A model generated the notes under the pieces. It ran no database searches. It was not told where the DNA came from and saw nothing but the letters and a program-made list of their open reading frames with translations. This document shows positions 1 through 7,589 of a DNA stretch of 64,000 nucleotides, one piece after another. This stretch comes from Pseudolysinimonas_A sp947085045. GTDB taxonomy: Bacteria > Actinomycetota > Actinomycetes > Actinomycetales > Microbacteriaceae. How positions within the stretch are numbered: the first letter of the stretch is position 1; the number at the start of each line of letters is the position of its first letter. The position numbers and the translations under genes were made by a program. The DNA lies in assembly GCA_947085045.1 (NCBI GenBank), contig CAMTUU010000005.1:1-64000 (forward strand), given 5' to 3'.

Positions 1-259
1 GGGCAGGAGCCTCGGCGCGGGCCGCAGCGGGCTTGGGGCCGGGCTTCGCGGCGGCGGGAGCCTTCGCGGGGGCGGGCGCCGCGGTGGGCGCCGTGTGCCC
101 ATCGGCCTCGAGGGCCGCCTTCAGCTTCCGCGCGACCGGCGGGGCGATGCTGCTCGACGCGGACTTGACGAATTGGCCCATGTCCTTGAGCTTGTCGAGC
201 GCGATCTTCGATTCGATGCCGAGTTCGGCAGCGATTTCGTGAACTCGTGGGTCTGCCAC
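1..259 (-). CDS. infB: Translation initiation factor IF-2, N-terminal part (runs off the window)
   Basis: IF-2 is the GTPase that places initiator tRNA on the 30S subunit. Only the first 86 codons are inside the window. The protein opens VADPRVHEIAAELGIESKIA and continues to KDMGQFVKSASSSI, the IF2 N-terminal helical module, then becomes an Ala/Pro/Gly-rich linker as is usual for actinobacterial IF-2. The start is GTG at 259, supported by AGGAG five bases upstream. It follows ylxR by about 70 bases in the order nusA-ylxR-infB, which is a strongly conserved operon. The GTPase domain is beyond the window, so the call rests on the N-terminal module and synteny. Confidence 0.9.
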   Translation of the reverse strand, partial: MADPRVHEIAAELGIESKIALDKLKDMGQFVKSASSSIAPPVARKLKAALEADGHTAPTAAPAPAKAPAAAKPGPKPAAARAEAPA

Positions 260-329
260 AATTCTCCTGTCTGGGGTCCACCCCAGGCAGGGCGGACGTC
301 AAAGGGTGAGGGAACTCATTCCGAGTCGC

Positions 330-602
330 TCATGAGTTGTCCATGTGCCGATCAGTCCGTTTCTGAAGGTCTGACATGAGTTCGGACGCATCCGAGGTGA
401 TCGCGGTGCGCAGCGCCCGGCCGAAAGCCCTGCGCTCCACCGCGGCGGTGATGCATCCAGGGTCTGGATGCACCCACGCCCCCCTGCCTGGAAGCGAAGC
501 CGTGGCATCGGCCACCGCTCGCCCGTCACGCGCGACGACCCTCAGAAGTGAGGGACGGGGAGCACGCTGCCGGCAACCCAGGCAGGTTCGAACGGATTCC
601 AT
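330..602 (-). CDS. YlxR family RNA-binding protein (DUF448)
   Basis: This small basic protein of 90 residues opens MESVRTCLGCRQRAPRPSLL; the RTCLGCR motif is the hallmark of the YlxR/DUF448 family. Members are cytoplasmic nucleic-acid-binding proteins encoded between nusA and infB, and that is its position here, starting 24 bases after the nusA stop and about 70 bases before infB. The GRGAWVHPDPGCI stretch around residues 40-52 matches the second conserved part of the family. In the literature YlxR has been linked to transcription regulation and to RNase P binding; nothing in this sequence distinguishes these roles. It is probably translated from the nusA-infB transcript. Confidence 0.93.
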   Translation of the reverse strand: MESVRTCLGCRQRAPRPSLLRVVARDGRAVADATASLPGRGAWVHPDPGCITAAVERRAFGRALRTAITSDASELMSDLQKRTDRHMDNS

Positions 603-625
603 CCTACCCCTGTCGCCCGATTGCG

Positions 626-1606
626 TCAGGACTCCATCACCGAGTCGGGCTGGATGTCGATGCGAGCGCCCGTGAGCTTCGCGGCGAGGCGGGCGTTCTG
701 CCCCTCCTTGCCGATGGCGAGCGAGAGCTGGTAGTCGGGCACGAGAGCCCGCACGGCCCTGGTCGCCTCATCGACGACGAACGCGCTCGACACCTTGGCC
801 GGCGACAGGGCGTTCGCGACGAACGCGGCGATATCGTCGGACCAGTCGACGATGTCGATCTTCTCGCCGTTCAGCTCGGCGGTGACGGCCCGCACGCGCG
901 ATCCCAGTTCGCCGATGCAGGCGCCCTTGGCGTTGACGCCCGGCTCGAGCGCGCGGACGGCGATCTTGGTGCGGTGCCCGGCCTCGCGGGCGAGGCTGGC
1001 GATCTCGACGATCCCCGAAGCGATCTCTGGGACCTCGAGCGCGAACAGCCGGCGCACCAGACCGGGATGCGTGCGGCTGACCGTGATCGACGGACCCTTG
1101 AGCCCCTTCGACACGCTCGTGACGTAGACGCGGATCCGGGAGCCGTGCGCGTAGTCCTCGCCGGGGACCTGCTCCTCGGGCGGCAGGATCGCCTCGACGG
1201 TGCCGAGGTCGACGTGGATCATCCGCGGGTTCGGTCCCTGCTGGATGACGCCGGCGACGATGTCGCCCTCGCGGTTGCGGAACTCGCCGAGCACCTTGTC
1301 GTCGCCGATGTCGCGCAGCCGCTGGTTGATGACCTGCTTCGCCGCGAATGCCGCGATGCGGCCGAAGTCCTCGGGGTTGTCGACGGACTCGCCGATGACC
1401 TCGCCCTCGTCGTCGCGCTCGGGGACGTAGATCGTCACGTGCCCGGTCTTGCGGTCGAGCTCGGTGCGGGCTCCGGAGTCGGGCTCCTGCTCGGTGTGCT
1501 TGAGGTAGGCCGTGAGGATCGCCTGCTCGATGATCGTCACGAGCTCCTCGAACGGGATCTCGCGCTCCCGCTCCATCATCCGGAGCACGGTGAGGTCGAT
1601 GTCCAT
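626..1606 (-). CDS. nusA: Transcription termination/antitermination factor NusA
   Basis: NusA binds RNA polymerase and modulates pausing, termination and antitermination. The 326-residue product opens MDIDLTVLRMMEREREIPFE, the typical NusA N-terminal domain, followed by an S1-like region (around residues 105-185) and two KH domains ending in LAIGKEGQNARLAAKLTGAR. It lacks the C-terminal acidic repeats of enterobacterial NusA, as is normal in Actinobacteria. The reading frame stays open far upstream, but homology begins at the ATG at 1606, which has GGAGG-type pairing sequence upstream. Unusually, rimP, which normally precedes nusA, is not found; the upstream 830 bases hold only debris. Confidence 0.95.
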   Translation of the reverse strand: MDIDLTVLRMMEREREIPFEELVTIIEQAILTAYLKHTEQEPDSGARTELDRKTGHVTIYVPERDDEGEVIGESVDNPEDFGRIAAFAAKQVINQRLRDIGDDKVLGEFRNREGDIVAGVIQQGPNPRMIHVDLGTVEAILPPEEQVPGEDYAHGSRIRVYVTSVSKGLKGPSITVSRTHPGLVRRLFALEVPEIASGIVEIASLAREAGHRTKIAVRALEPGVNAKGACIGELGSRVRAVTAELNGEKIDIVDWSDDIAAFVANALSPAKVSSAFVVDEATRAVRALVPDYQLSLAIGKEGQNARLAAKLTGARIDIQPDSVMES

Positions 1607-1633
1607 GCCGGGGGCCTCCGCTATTCGCTTGTC

Positions 1634-1651
1634 GCCCCCAGACTCGGGGGC
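1634..1651. other. Perfect GC hairpin in the putative nusA leader
   Basis: GCCCCC (1634-1639) and GGGGGC (1646-1651) form a 6-bp stem with a 6-base loop, 28 bases upstream of the nusA start. It sits directly downstream of a TAAGCT hexamer (1665-1660 on the minus strand) that could be the -10 box of a nusA promoter, so the hairpin would lie at the very 5' end of the leader. No T-tract follows, so it does not look like an intrinsic terminator. Confidence 0.4.
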
Positions 1652-1659
1652 ATCGGTCG

Positions 1660-1665
1660 AGCTTA
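1660..1665 (-). promoter_or_regulatory. Candidate -10 box for the nusA-ylxR-infB operon
   Basis: The minus strand reads TAAGCT, a good match to the TANNNT -10 consensus. It would start transcription around 1653 and give a leader of roughly 45 bases before nusA. The expected rimP gene is missing upstream, so nusA needs a promoter of its own here. No convincing -35 box is visible. Confidence 0.35.
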
Positions 1666-1803
1666 GCCGAGTGCGGGCGCAGAACCCGCGACGGTCGTGC
1701 GACGTCGCGGGTTCCGTGGCAAGGTCGGTCCGGGCGGTCAGTCCCGGGCAGTCCGCTCCGCGTTGGAGAGCCGAACCGCACCCCGCGCGCCGATCGACGG
1801 GCC

Positions 1804-2345
1804 GATGATCTGCACCAGGCCGCCCGCGACAGCGACATCGTGCCCCACGACGCCCTCCGCCCCCGCGTCGAGGCGATGGTGACCCGGAGCGGCCCACGCC
1901 GCCCGGCTGCTCGAGGTCTTCGCGGTCGGCAGCGGTGCGCCGCCACTCGAGGAACGGCTGCGCGGTCAGCCTCGAGGAATCCGTCGCCCCCCGATTCTCG
2001 CCCGGGGCGCCGGACGACACCGACGCCGGGTACTGCGACGGCAGCGGCGCGGCGACCGAAGAAGACGACGACTTCGGCACCGTCGAGGTCGACGACGTCG
2101 ACCACGGAGCGCTCTTCCCAGAGGCTCTTCCAGCAGATCGCGACGCCCGACTTCGCCGCCGAAGTGGTCGTGCGATAGCGCGTCGGCGACGCCCCGACAG
2201 CGACACCCTCGCGTACGTCTACACGACGACGATCCCGACTACGGGATGCTCGCGGCGAACCTCGCCGCGGCCGAGGATCACGACCTCCTGGTGGCGACCC
2301 TCATCCACGAGTACGTCCCCATCCCGACGCTCTCGGGTGACGGCG
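1804..2345 (+). pseudogene. Multiply frameshifted gene remnant between nusA and proS
   Basis: The 830 bases between nusA and proS contain no intact gene. On the plus strand, coding-like pieces with very high third-position GC occur in different frames one after the other: one from 1804 (DDLHQAARDSDIVPHDALRP), one from 1895 (HAARLLEVFAVGSGAPPLEE), an acidic piece ending near 2118 (FGTVEVDDVDHGALF), one ending at the stop at 2178 (RLFQQIATPDFAAEVVVR) and one from about 2225 (DDDPDYGMLAANLAAAEDHD, on to PIPTLSGDG). At least four frame changes would be needed to join them. No family could be recognised. The strand is uncertain because antisense frames also look GC3-rich, and the minus frames do not resemble RimP. 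The rest of the gap shows nothing recognisable. Confidence 0.35.
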
Positions 2346-2438
2346 CCGGAGCTCCATGGCGACCCGACACGTCTGGTGGCGCGGGCTCGGCCTCACCTCT
2401 CCGCCTGATCCCCGAGGATTCGGGTGGGCGAGGAAGCG

Positions 2439-4214
2439 TCAGGGGCCGGGCGCGGTGACCTCGGCGACGAGTTCGGAGACCCGCACCTCGGTGCGGGCTC
2501 CGGACCTGCGGTCCCACAGTTCGACGATCCCGTCGGCCGCCCCGCGGCCGACGATGACGATCGTCGGCACGCCGAGCAGCTCGGCGTCGCCGAACTTCAC
2601 GCCCGGGGAGACCTTCGGCCGGTCGTCGTAGAGCACGTCGCGGCCGGCCGTCTCGAGTTCGGCCACCAGCTTCTCGGCGACCTCGAACACGACCTCGTCG
2701 CGGCCCGTCGCGATGACGTGCACGTCGAACGGCGCGATCTCGGCCGGCCAGAGCAGACCTTTGTCGTCGGCGGTCGTCTCGGCGATCGCCGCCAGGATGC
2801 GGGTGACGCCGATGCCGTACGAGCCCATCGTGACGGTGACGAGCTTGCCGTTCTCGTCGAGCACCTTGAGGTCGAGCACGTCGGCGAAGAACCGGCCGAG
2901 CTGGAACACGTGTCCGATCTCCATGCCGCGGGCCAACTCGACCGGGCCGGAGCCGTCGGGGGCGGGGTCGCCCGCGCGGACGGCGGCGATCTCGACGACG
3001 CCGTCGGCGATGAAGTCACGCCCCGCGACGAGGCCGAAGACGTGCTTCTCGTCCTCGTTCGCCCCGGTGATCCAGTCGGAGCCGTCGACCACCCGGGGAT
3101 CGACGAGGTAGCGGATGTTCGTGGCCGACTCTTCGCCGAGCACGGGTCCGAGCGCGGTCCACGGTCCGATATAGCCCTTGACCAGGAGCGGATTCTTCTC
3201 GAAGTCCTGCTCCGTCGCGGCCTCGACCTCGGCCGGGGCGAACGCCACCTCGGCGCGCTTGAGATCGACGTCGCGGTCGCCGGGGAGCCCGACGACGACG
3301 ATCTCGCGGGTGCCGTCGAGGTGGGTGAGCGCGAGCACGACGTTCTTGAGGGTGTCGGCGGCCGTCCAGGCGTGGCCGGGCTTGGGGTACTCGGCGTTCG
3401 CGAGGTCGACGAGGGTCTGGATCGTGGGCGTCCCGGGAGAGGGATACACGGCGGGCGCGGGCAGCGTGGCGACGTCGACATCCAGCTGCGGCACAAGGGT
3501 CGTGAAGGCCTCGACGTTCGCGGCGTACCCGCCGGCGGAGCGGACGAAGGTGTCCTCGCCGATCGGGGTGGGGTGCAGGAACTCCTCGGAGCGCGCTCCG
3601 CCCATGAGCCCGTTGTCGGCGTTGACGATGACGTACTCGAGGCCGAGGCGGGTGAAGATGCGCTCGTAGGCGTCGCGCTGCGCCTGATACGAGAGGTCGA
3701 GCCCGGCGTCGGTGTAGTCGAACGAGTACGCGTCCTTCATCGAGAACTCACGGCCGCGCAGGAGTCCGGCGCGGGGCCGGGCCTCGTCGCGGTACTTGTC
3801 CTGGATCTGGTAGATCGTGACCGGCAGATCCTTGTACGACGAGTAGAGGTCCTTCACCAGCAGCGTGAAGACCTCCTCGTGCGTCGGCGCGAGCAGGTAG
3901 TCGCCGTCGCGACGGTCCTTCAGCCGGAAGATGCCGTCGCCGTACTTCTCCCAGCGTCCGCTCTGCTCATAGGGGTCGCGCGGCAGCAACGCGGGGAACA
4001 GCACCTCCTGCGCGCCGGCCCGCTCCATCTCGTCGCGGATGACGGCCTCGACCTTGCGCCGCACCTTGAGTCCCAGCGGCAGCCACGAGAAGATCCCTGG
4101 CGCCTGACGGCGGATGTAGCCGGCTCTGACGAGCAGGCGGTGCGAGGTCACCTCCGCGTCGGAGGGGTCCTCGCGCAGGGTGCGAACGAAGAGCTGGGAC
4201 AGGCGTGTCGACAC
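2439..4214 (-). CDS. proS: Prolyl-tRNA synthetase, bacterial type
   Basis: This class-II aminoacyl-tRNA synthetase charges tRNA-Pro with proline in the cytoplasm. The 591-residue product has the family order: an N-terminal catalytic core (STRLSQLFVRTLREDPSDAE onward), motif 2 near KYRDEARPRAGLLRGREFSM, a long insertion at about residues 220-400 corresponding to the editing (INS) domain of bacterial-type ProRS, motif 3 near MGSYGIGVTRILAAIAE, and a C-terminal anticodon-binding domain. The GTG at 4214 is chosen because homology starts there and a TAGGGT box lies seven bases upstream, indicating a leaderless message. The frame is open further upstream but that part overlaps gene debris. Confidence 0.95.
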   Translation of the reverse strand: MSTRLSQLFVRTLREDPSDAEVTSHRLLVRAGYIRRQAPGIFSWLPLGLKVRRKVEAVIRDEMERAGAQEVLFPALLPRDPYEQSGRWEKYGDGIFRLKDRRDGDYLLAPTHEEVFTLLVKDLYSSYKDLPVTIYQIQDKYRDEARPRAGLLRGREFSMKDAYSFDYTDAGLDLSYQAQRDAYERIFTRLGLEYVIVNADNGLMGGARSEEFLHPTPIGEDTFVRSAGGYAANVEAFTTLVPQLDVDVATLPAPAVYPSPGTPTIQTLVDLANAEYPKPGHAWTAADTLKNVVLALTHLDGTREIVVVGLPGDRDVDLKRAEVAFAPAEVEAATEQDFEKNPLLVKGYIGPWTALGPVLGEESATNIRYLVDPRVVDGSDWITGANEDEKHVFGLVAGRDFIADGVVEIAAVRAGDPAPDGSGPVELARGMEIGHVFQLGRFFADVLDLKVLDENGKLVTVTMGSYGIGVTRILAAIAETTADDKGLLWPAEIAPFDVHVIATGRDEVVFEVAEKLVAELETAGRDVLYDDRPKVSPGVKFGDAELLGVPTIVIVGRGAADGIVELWDRRSGARTEVRVSELVAEVTAPGP

Positions 4215-4221
4215 GCGTTCC

Positions 4222-4227
4222 ACCCTA
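4222..4227 (-). promoter_or_regulatory. -10 box of a probably leaderless proS promoter
   Basis: TAGGGT on the minus strand is followed by seven bases and the GTG start of proS, with no Shine-Dalgarno sequence. This spacing puts the transcription start at or next to the start codon, as in other leaderless genes of this window. Confidence 0.55.
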
Positions 4228-4245
4228 GTTCTCGCGCGAATGGGG

Positions 4246-4488
4246 TCAGCGCAACGAGTTGGCCCCGACAGAGGCGTTCGCGAAGAACAGCGAGGCGACG
4301 GATGCGGCCGAGCCGTTGACGACCCCGACGTGCAGGGCCGTCTCGAAGTACCGGCCGGCCGCGGTCGCCGCGGCGACCGGAGCGGCATGTTCGGCGACCC
4401 CGGTGAAGCCGCCGATCGTGCCGGTGAAGGTCGAGGAGAGCTGCAGGGCCGTCGCGGTGCCGACCTTGAGCTTCGCCCGAACTCCCCA
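4246..4488 (-). pseudogene. Orphan C-terminal coding fragment upstream of proS
   Basis: In the 475-base gap between proS and ispG one minus-strand frame reads as a well-formed protein end of about 80 residues without a start codon. It includes KLKVGTATALQLSSTFTGTI, then GRYFETALHVGVVNGSAASV, and stops at 4246. Third positions are almost all G or C, as in real genes of this chromosome. No ATG, GTG or TTG lies in frame before the coding character fades near 4490. It is best read as the tail of a decayed gene; I do not recognise the family. The remaining part of the gap (4489-4647) shows nothing else. Confidence 0.3.
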
Positions 4489-4647
4489 TCTTCGGTGCCT
4501 CCCGGTGACGCGGTCCCGGGTGGTTGGGCCGGGCGGTTCTCCGTGGACGGGAGGCGACGGCGACGATGCCGTCTTGCGGGTCAGGTTGGCTCCGCGATCA
4601 CCCGCTGATCACCCCCGACTGCGGGTGCCTCCCACGGGAGTGACGCG

Positions 4648-4686
4648 AAAAACGAACATCGGGCTCGAAGGCCCGCGTGTCGCGGG
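4648..4686 (-). terminator. Probable intrinsic terminator after ispG
   Basis: On the minus strand, just after the ispG stop, there is a small CCCGCG/CGCGGG hairpin and then CGGGC-CTTCGA-GCCCG (4675-4660), followed eight bases later by TTTTT (4652-4648). The hairpins and the T-run fit a rho-independent terminator, although the T-run is short and set apart. Confidence 0.5.
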
Positions 4687-4689
4687 TGG

Positions 4690-5841
4690 TCAGACGGTGA
4701 CGACCTCGGGAACGCCGAGTTCGCCGGGGGGCATCTCGGCGGCGAGACGCTGGGCCTCGGCGATCAGGGTCGCGACGATCTCGGATTCGGGGACAGTCTT
4801 GACCACCTCGCCCTTGACGAAGATCTGACCCTTGCCGTTGCCGGAGGCGACGCCGAGATCGGCTTCGCGCGCCTCTCCCGGGCCGTTGACGACGCAGCCC
4901 ATCACGGCGACGCGCATCGGCACGGTGAGCCCCTTGAGCCCCTCGGTGACGTCTTCGGCGAGCGTGTAGACATCCACCTGCGCGCGTCCGCACGACGGGC
5001 AGGAGACGATCTCGAGCTTGCGCTCGCGCAGGTTCAGCGACTGCAGGATCTGCAGCCCCACCTTCACCTCTTCGGCGGGCGGGGCCGACAGCGACACGCG
5101 GATGGTGTCGCCGATGCCCTCGGAGAGCAGGATGCCGAACGCCGTCGCGCTCTTGATCGTGCCCTGGAACGCGGGGCCGGCCTCGGTCACGCCGAGGTGC
5201 AGCGGCCAGTCGCCGGCAGCGGCGAGCAGCCGGTAGGCCTTCACCATGACGACGGGATCGTTGTGCTTGACCGAGATCTTGAAGTCGTGGAAGTCGTGCT
5301 CCTCGAAGAGGCTCGCCTCCCACATCGCGCTCTCGGCGAGGGCCTCGGGCGTCGCCTTGCCGTACTTCTCGAGCAGGCGCGGGTCGAGCGACCCGGCGTT
5401 GACGCCGATGCGCAGGCTCACGCCGGCATCCTTCGCGGCCTTCGCGATCGCGCCGACCTGGTCGTCGAACTTGCGGATGTTGCCGGGATTGACGCGCACG
5501 GCCGCGCAGCCGGCGTCGATCGCCTGGAAGACGTACTTGGGCTGGAAGTGGATGTCGGCGATCACCGGGATCTGCGACTTCTTCGCGATGATGTGCAGCA
5601 CGTCGGCGTCGTCCTGCGACGGCACGGCGACGCGCACGATGTCGCAGCCCGAGGCGGTGAGCTCGGCGATCTGCTGAAGCGTCGCGTTGATGTTCGTGGT
5701 GGGCGTCGTCGTCATCGACTGGACGCTGACCGGGGCGTCGCCGCCGACGAGCACCTTGCCGACTGTGATCTGACGACTCTTGCGGCGGGGAGCGAGCACC
5801 TCGGGCGGGGGCTTCGGCATCCCGATGTTCAGGGCGGGCAC
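4690..5841 (-). CDS. ispG: 4-hydroxy-3-methylbut-2-en-1-yl diphosphate synthase (flavodoxin-type)
   Basis: IspG (GcpE) is the [4Fe-4S] enzyme that converts methylerythritol cyclodiphosphate to HMBPP, the penultimate step of the MEP isoprenoid pathway. The 383-residue protein has the TIM-barrel half (VQSMTTTPTTNINATLQQIA; VRVNPGNIRKF) and the C-terminal reductase-like half with the cluster ligands in SCPSCGRAQVDVYT and in MGCVVNGPGEAREADLG. The start is a GTG at 5841 with a TAGGCT box six bases upstream. dxr, another MEP-pathway gene, and rseP lie just upstream; the dxr-rseP-ispG neighbourhood is conserved in Actinobacteria. The two genes are separated here by a pseudogene. Confidence 0.96.
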   Translation of the reverse strand: MPALNIGMPKPPPEVLAPRRKSRQITVGKVLVGGDAPVSVQSMTTTPTTNINATLQQIAELTASGCDIVRVAVPSQDDADVLHIIAKKSQIPVIADIHFQPKYVFQAIDAGCAAVRVNPGNIRKFDDQVGAIAKAAKDAGVSLRIGVNAGSLDPRLLEKYGKATPEALAESAMWEASLFEEHDFHDFKISVKHNDPVVMVKAYRLLAAAGDWPLHLGVTEAGPAFQGTIKSATAFGILLSEGIGDTIRVSLSAPPAEEVKVGLQILQSLNLRERKLEIVSCPSCGRAQVDVYTLAEDVTEGLKGLTVPMRVAVMGCVVNGPGEAREADLGVASGNGKGQIFVKGEVVKTVPESEIVATLIAEAQRLAAEMPPGELGVPEVVTV

Positions 5842-5847
5842 GTGATC

Positions 5848-5853
5848 AGCCTA
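5848..5853 (-). promoter_or_regulatory. -10 box of a probably leaderless ispG promoter
   Basis: TAGGCT on the minus strand is followed by exactly six bases and the GTG start of ispG, with no Shine-Dalgarno sequence between them. Confidence 0.55.
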
Positions 5854-5942
5854 CGCGTCCACCGGGCGTTCGACCGGGTCGTTCGGGGCGTTCCCGTTCC
5901 TCGCCGACCGGCGCCCGAGCTGCTGCGGATGCTGTCGTCCGG

Positions 5943-6124
5943 TCAGACCGGATCGGTGAACGAGACCGGCTTGCCGGCAGCGCGGGCGTAGGCGATTTCC
6001 CTGGTCGTGGATTCGCCGACGTACCCGCCCGGGTTGACGACCAGAACGCGGTCGGCGAGGTCGATCTTGCGCAGGTGCAGGGGGCGGACCCGCAGAGGCA
6101 GACGATCTCGGGTCGATCAGGCAC
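5943..6124 (-). pseudogene. Deleted and frameshifted nucleoside-deoxyribosyltransferase-like small protein
   Basis: The remnant starts at a GTG (6124) with VPDRPEIVCLCGS, which resembles the N-terminus of small Rossmann-like proteins that begin IVCLCGSTRF. Directly afterwards, in another frame, comes the normal C-terminus of the same family: LHLRKIDLADRVLVVNPGGY followed by VGESTTREIAYARAAGKPV and a stop at 5943. Roughly the middle third of the gene, between the GS motif and the LH(K/R)RKIDLAD motif, is missing and the two ends are out of frame. Family resemblance is from memory of such proteins. The flanks (5854-5942 and 6125-6178) show nothing recognisable. Confidence 0.65.
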
Positions 6125-6178
6125 GGCTCAGCCTCTCACCGAATCGGTCCGGGTCCACGCCCCTGAACGAAGCCGGAG

Positions 6179-7519
6179 CTACGGGGCATCCGGGAACAGA
6201 TCGATCGGGTTCACGATGTCGGAGAACAACACGAACACCGTGAGCACCGCGAGGATGCCCGAGATCGCCATGGTCAGCGGAATCAGCTTGGCGATGTCGA
6301 CCGGCCCCGGATCGGGCTGGCGGAACAGCTTCGCGAATCCGCGCCGGACTGCCTCCCAGAGCGCCCCGGCGACATGTCCGCCGTCGAGCGGGAGCAACGG
6401 CACGAGGTTGAACAGGAAGAGCGCCAGGTTCAGCCCGCCGAGCATCCCGAGGATCGTCGCGGCTCGGTCGGCGACCGGCAACGAGTCGAGGCTCGTGATC
6501 TCGCCGGCCAGGCGGCCGATGCCGACGACGCCGATGATGCCCTCCGGGTCGCGCTCGGTGCCGCCGAACGTCGAGACGCCGAGGTCGTAGACCCGGCCGG
6601 GGAGGGTGACGATCGAGTAGCCGATGCGCCCGGCGGCGTCGAGCACGTAGCCCGGGACGGCCGTGATCGGCTGTTGCACGTTCTGCGTCGCGTAGGCGAT
6701 GCCGATGAAGCCGACCTCGCGCGTGACGTACTGGCCGTTCTCGTCGACCACGTACTCGCCGTCGTCGCCGACGACCGGGCGCGGCGTGAGCAGCGGCGTC
6801 ACCTCGAGCGTGGTCTCCCGGCCGTCGCGCAGCACCACGAACTCGAGCGGCTCGCCCGCCGCGGCGGTGATGATCGTCGACGACTGGGCGTAATCGGTGA
6901 TCGCACTGCCACCGATCGAGAGGATGCGGTCGCCCGCGCGCAGACCCGCTTCGGCCGCCGGCGAGGCGGGGTCGTCGGCGGCGCACTCGGTCTGCCCGGA
7001 ATCCGCCGGCGCGATGCACTCGTTGACGGCGCCGACCGTCGTCGAGATCTGCGGGATGCCGAAGCCGACGAGCACGATCGCGAAGAAGACGAACGCGAGC
7101 ACGAGGTTCATCAACGGCCCGCCGAGCATGATGATGATGCGCTTCGGGACGGGGAGCTTGTAGAACGTGCGGTGCTCCTCGCCCGCCGGAATGCCCTCGA
7201 AGGCCGTCGTGCGGGCATCCTGCACGAGGGTGTCCATGAACCCGGTGGAGGCGGTGCGCGGCTTGGCGCCGGGTTTCGCGGGCGGATACATCCCGGCCAT
7301 CGAGATGTAGCCGCCGAGCGGGATCATCTTGAGGCCGTACTCGGTCTCGCCCCTCTTGCGCGAGAAGATCGTCTTGCCGAAGCCGATCATGTACTGGCCG
7401 ACCCGCACGCCGAACAGCTTCGCGGGCACCAGGTGGCCGATCTCGTGCAGGCCGATCGAGACGATCAGGCCGACCAGGACGATGACCACGCCGAGGATGT
7501 AGAGCAGCGCGGATTCCAC
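6179..7519 (-). CDS. rseP: Site-2 protease family zinc metalloprotease RseP
   Basis: This M50-family intramembrane protease cleaves membrane-bound anti-sigma factors and signal-peptide remnants. The 446-residue protein has the zinc-binding HEIGH at residues 25-29 in the first membrane segment, a GGYISMAGM element typical of the family, a PDZ domain in the middle, and LNLALFLFNLVPLLPLDGGH near residue 400 supplying the LDG metal ligand. Length and order match actinobacterial RseP. The start is GTG at 7519, with TACTCT seven bases before it and no Shine-Dalgarno sequence. It lies between the DUF2330 gene and ispG in a dxr-rseP-ispG setting; which sigma factor it serves is not shown here. Confidence 0.93.
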   Translation of the reverse strand: MESALLYILGVVIVLVGLIVSIGLHEIGHLVPAKLFGVRVGQYMIGFGKTIFSRKRGETEYGLKMIPLGGYISMAGMYPPAKPGAKPRTASTGFMDTLVQDARTTAFEGIPAGEEHRTFYKLPVPKRIIIMLGGPLMNLVLAFVFFAIVLVGFGIPQISTTVGAVNECIAPADSGQTECAADDPASPAAEAGLRAGDRILSIGGSAITDYAQSSTIITAAAGEPLEFVVLRDGRETTLEVTPLLTPRPVVGDDGEYVVDENGQYVTREVGFIGIAYATQNVQQPITAVPGYVLDAAGRIGYSIVTLPGRVYDLGVSTFGGTERDPEGIIGVVGIGRLAGEITSLDSLPVADRAATILGMLGGLNLALFLFNLVPLLPLDGGHVAGALWEAVRRGFAKLFRQPDPGPVDIAKLIPLTMAISGILAVLTVFVLFSDIVNPIDLFPDAP

Positions 7520-7526
7520 GTGCGCC

Positions 7527-7532
7527 AGAGTA
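7527..7532 (-). promoter_or_regulatory. -10 box of a probably leaderless rseP promoter
   Basis: TACTCT on the minus strand is followed by seven bases and the GTG start of rseP. No Shine-Dalgarno sequence is present. Confidence 0.5.
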
Positions 7533-7589
7533 CGGCAGCGATCCTTGGTCTCCGCCCTGAAACACCCGGCCTCGGCCGACCGAGGTCGG

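Noticed and set aside
1607..2206. In-frame N-terminal extension of NusA to 526 residues, or a hidden rimP
   Set aside because: The extension is Ser/Arg/Pro-rich without homology, and no minus-strand frame shows RimP motifs; NusA homology begins exactly at the ATG at 1606.
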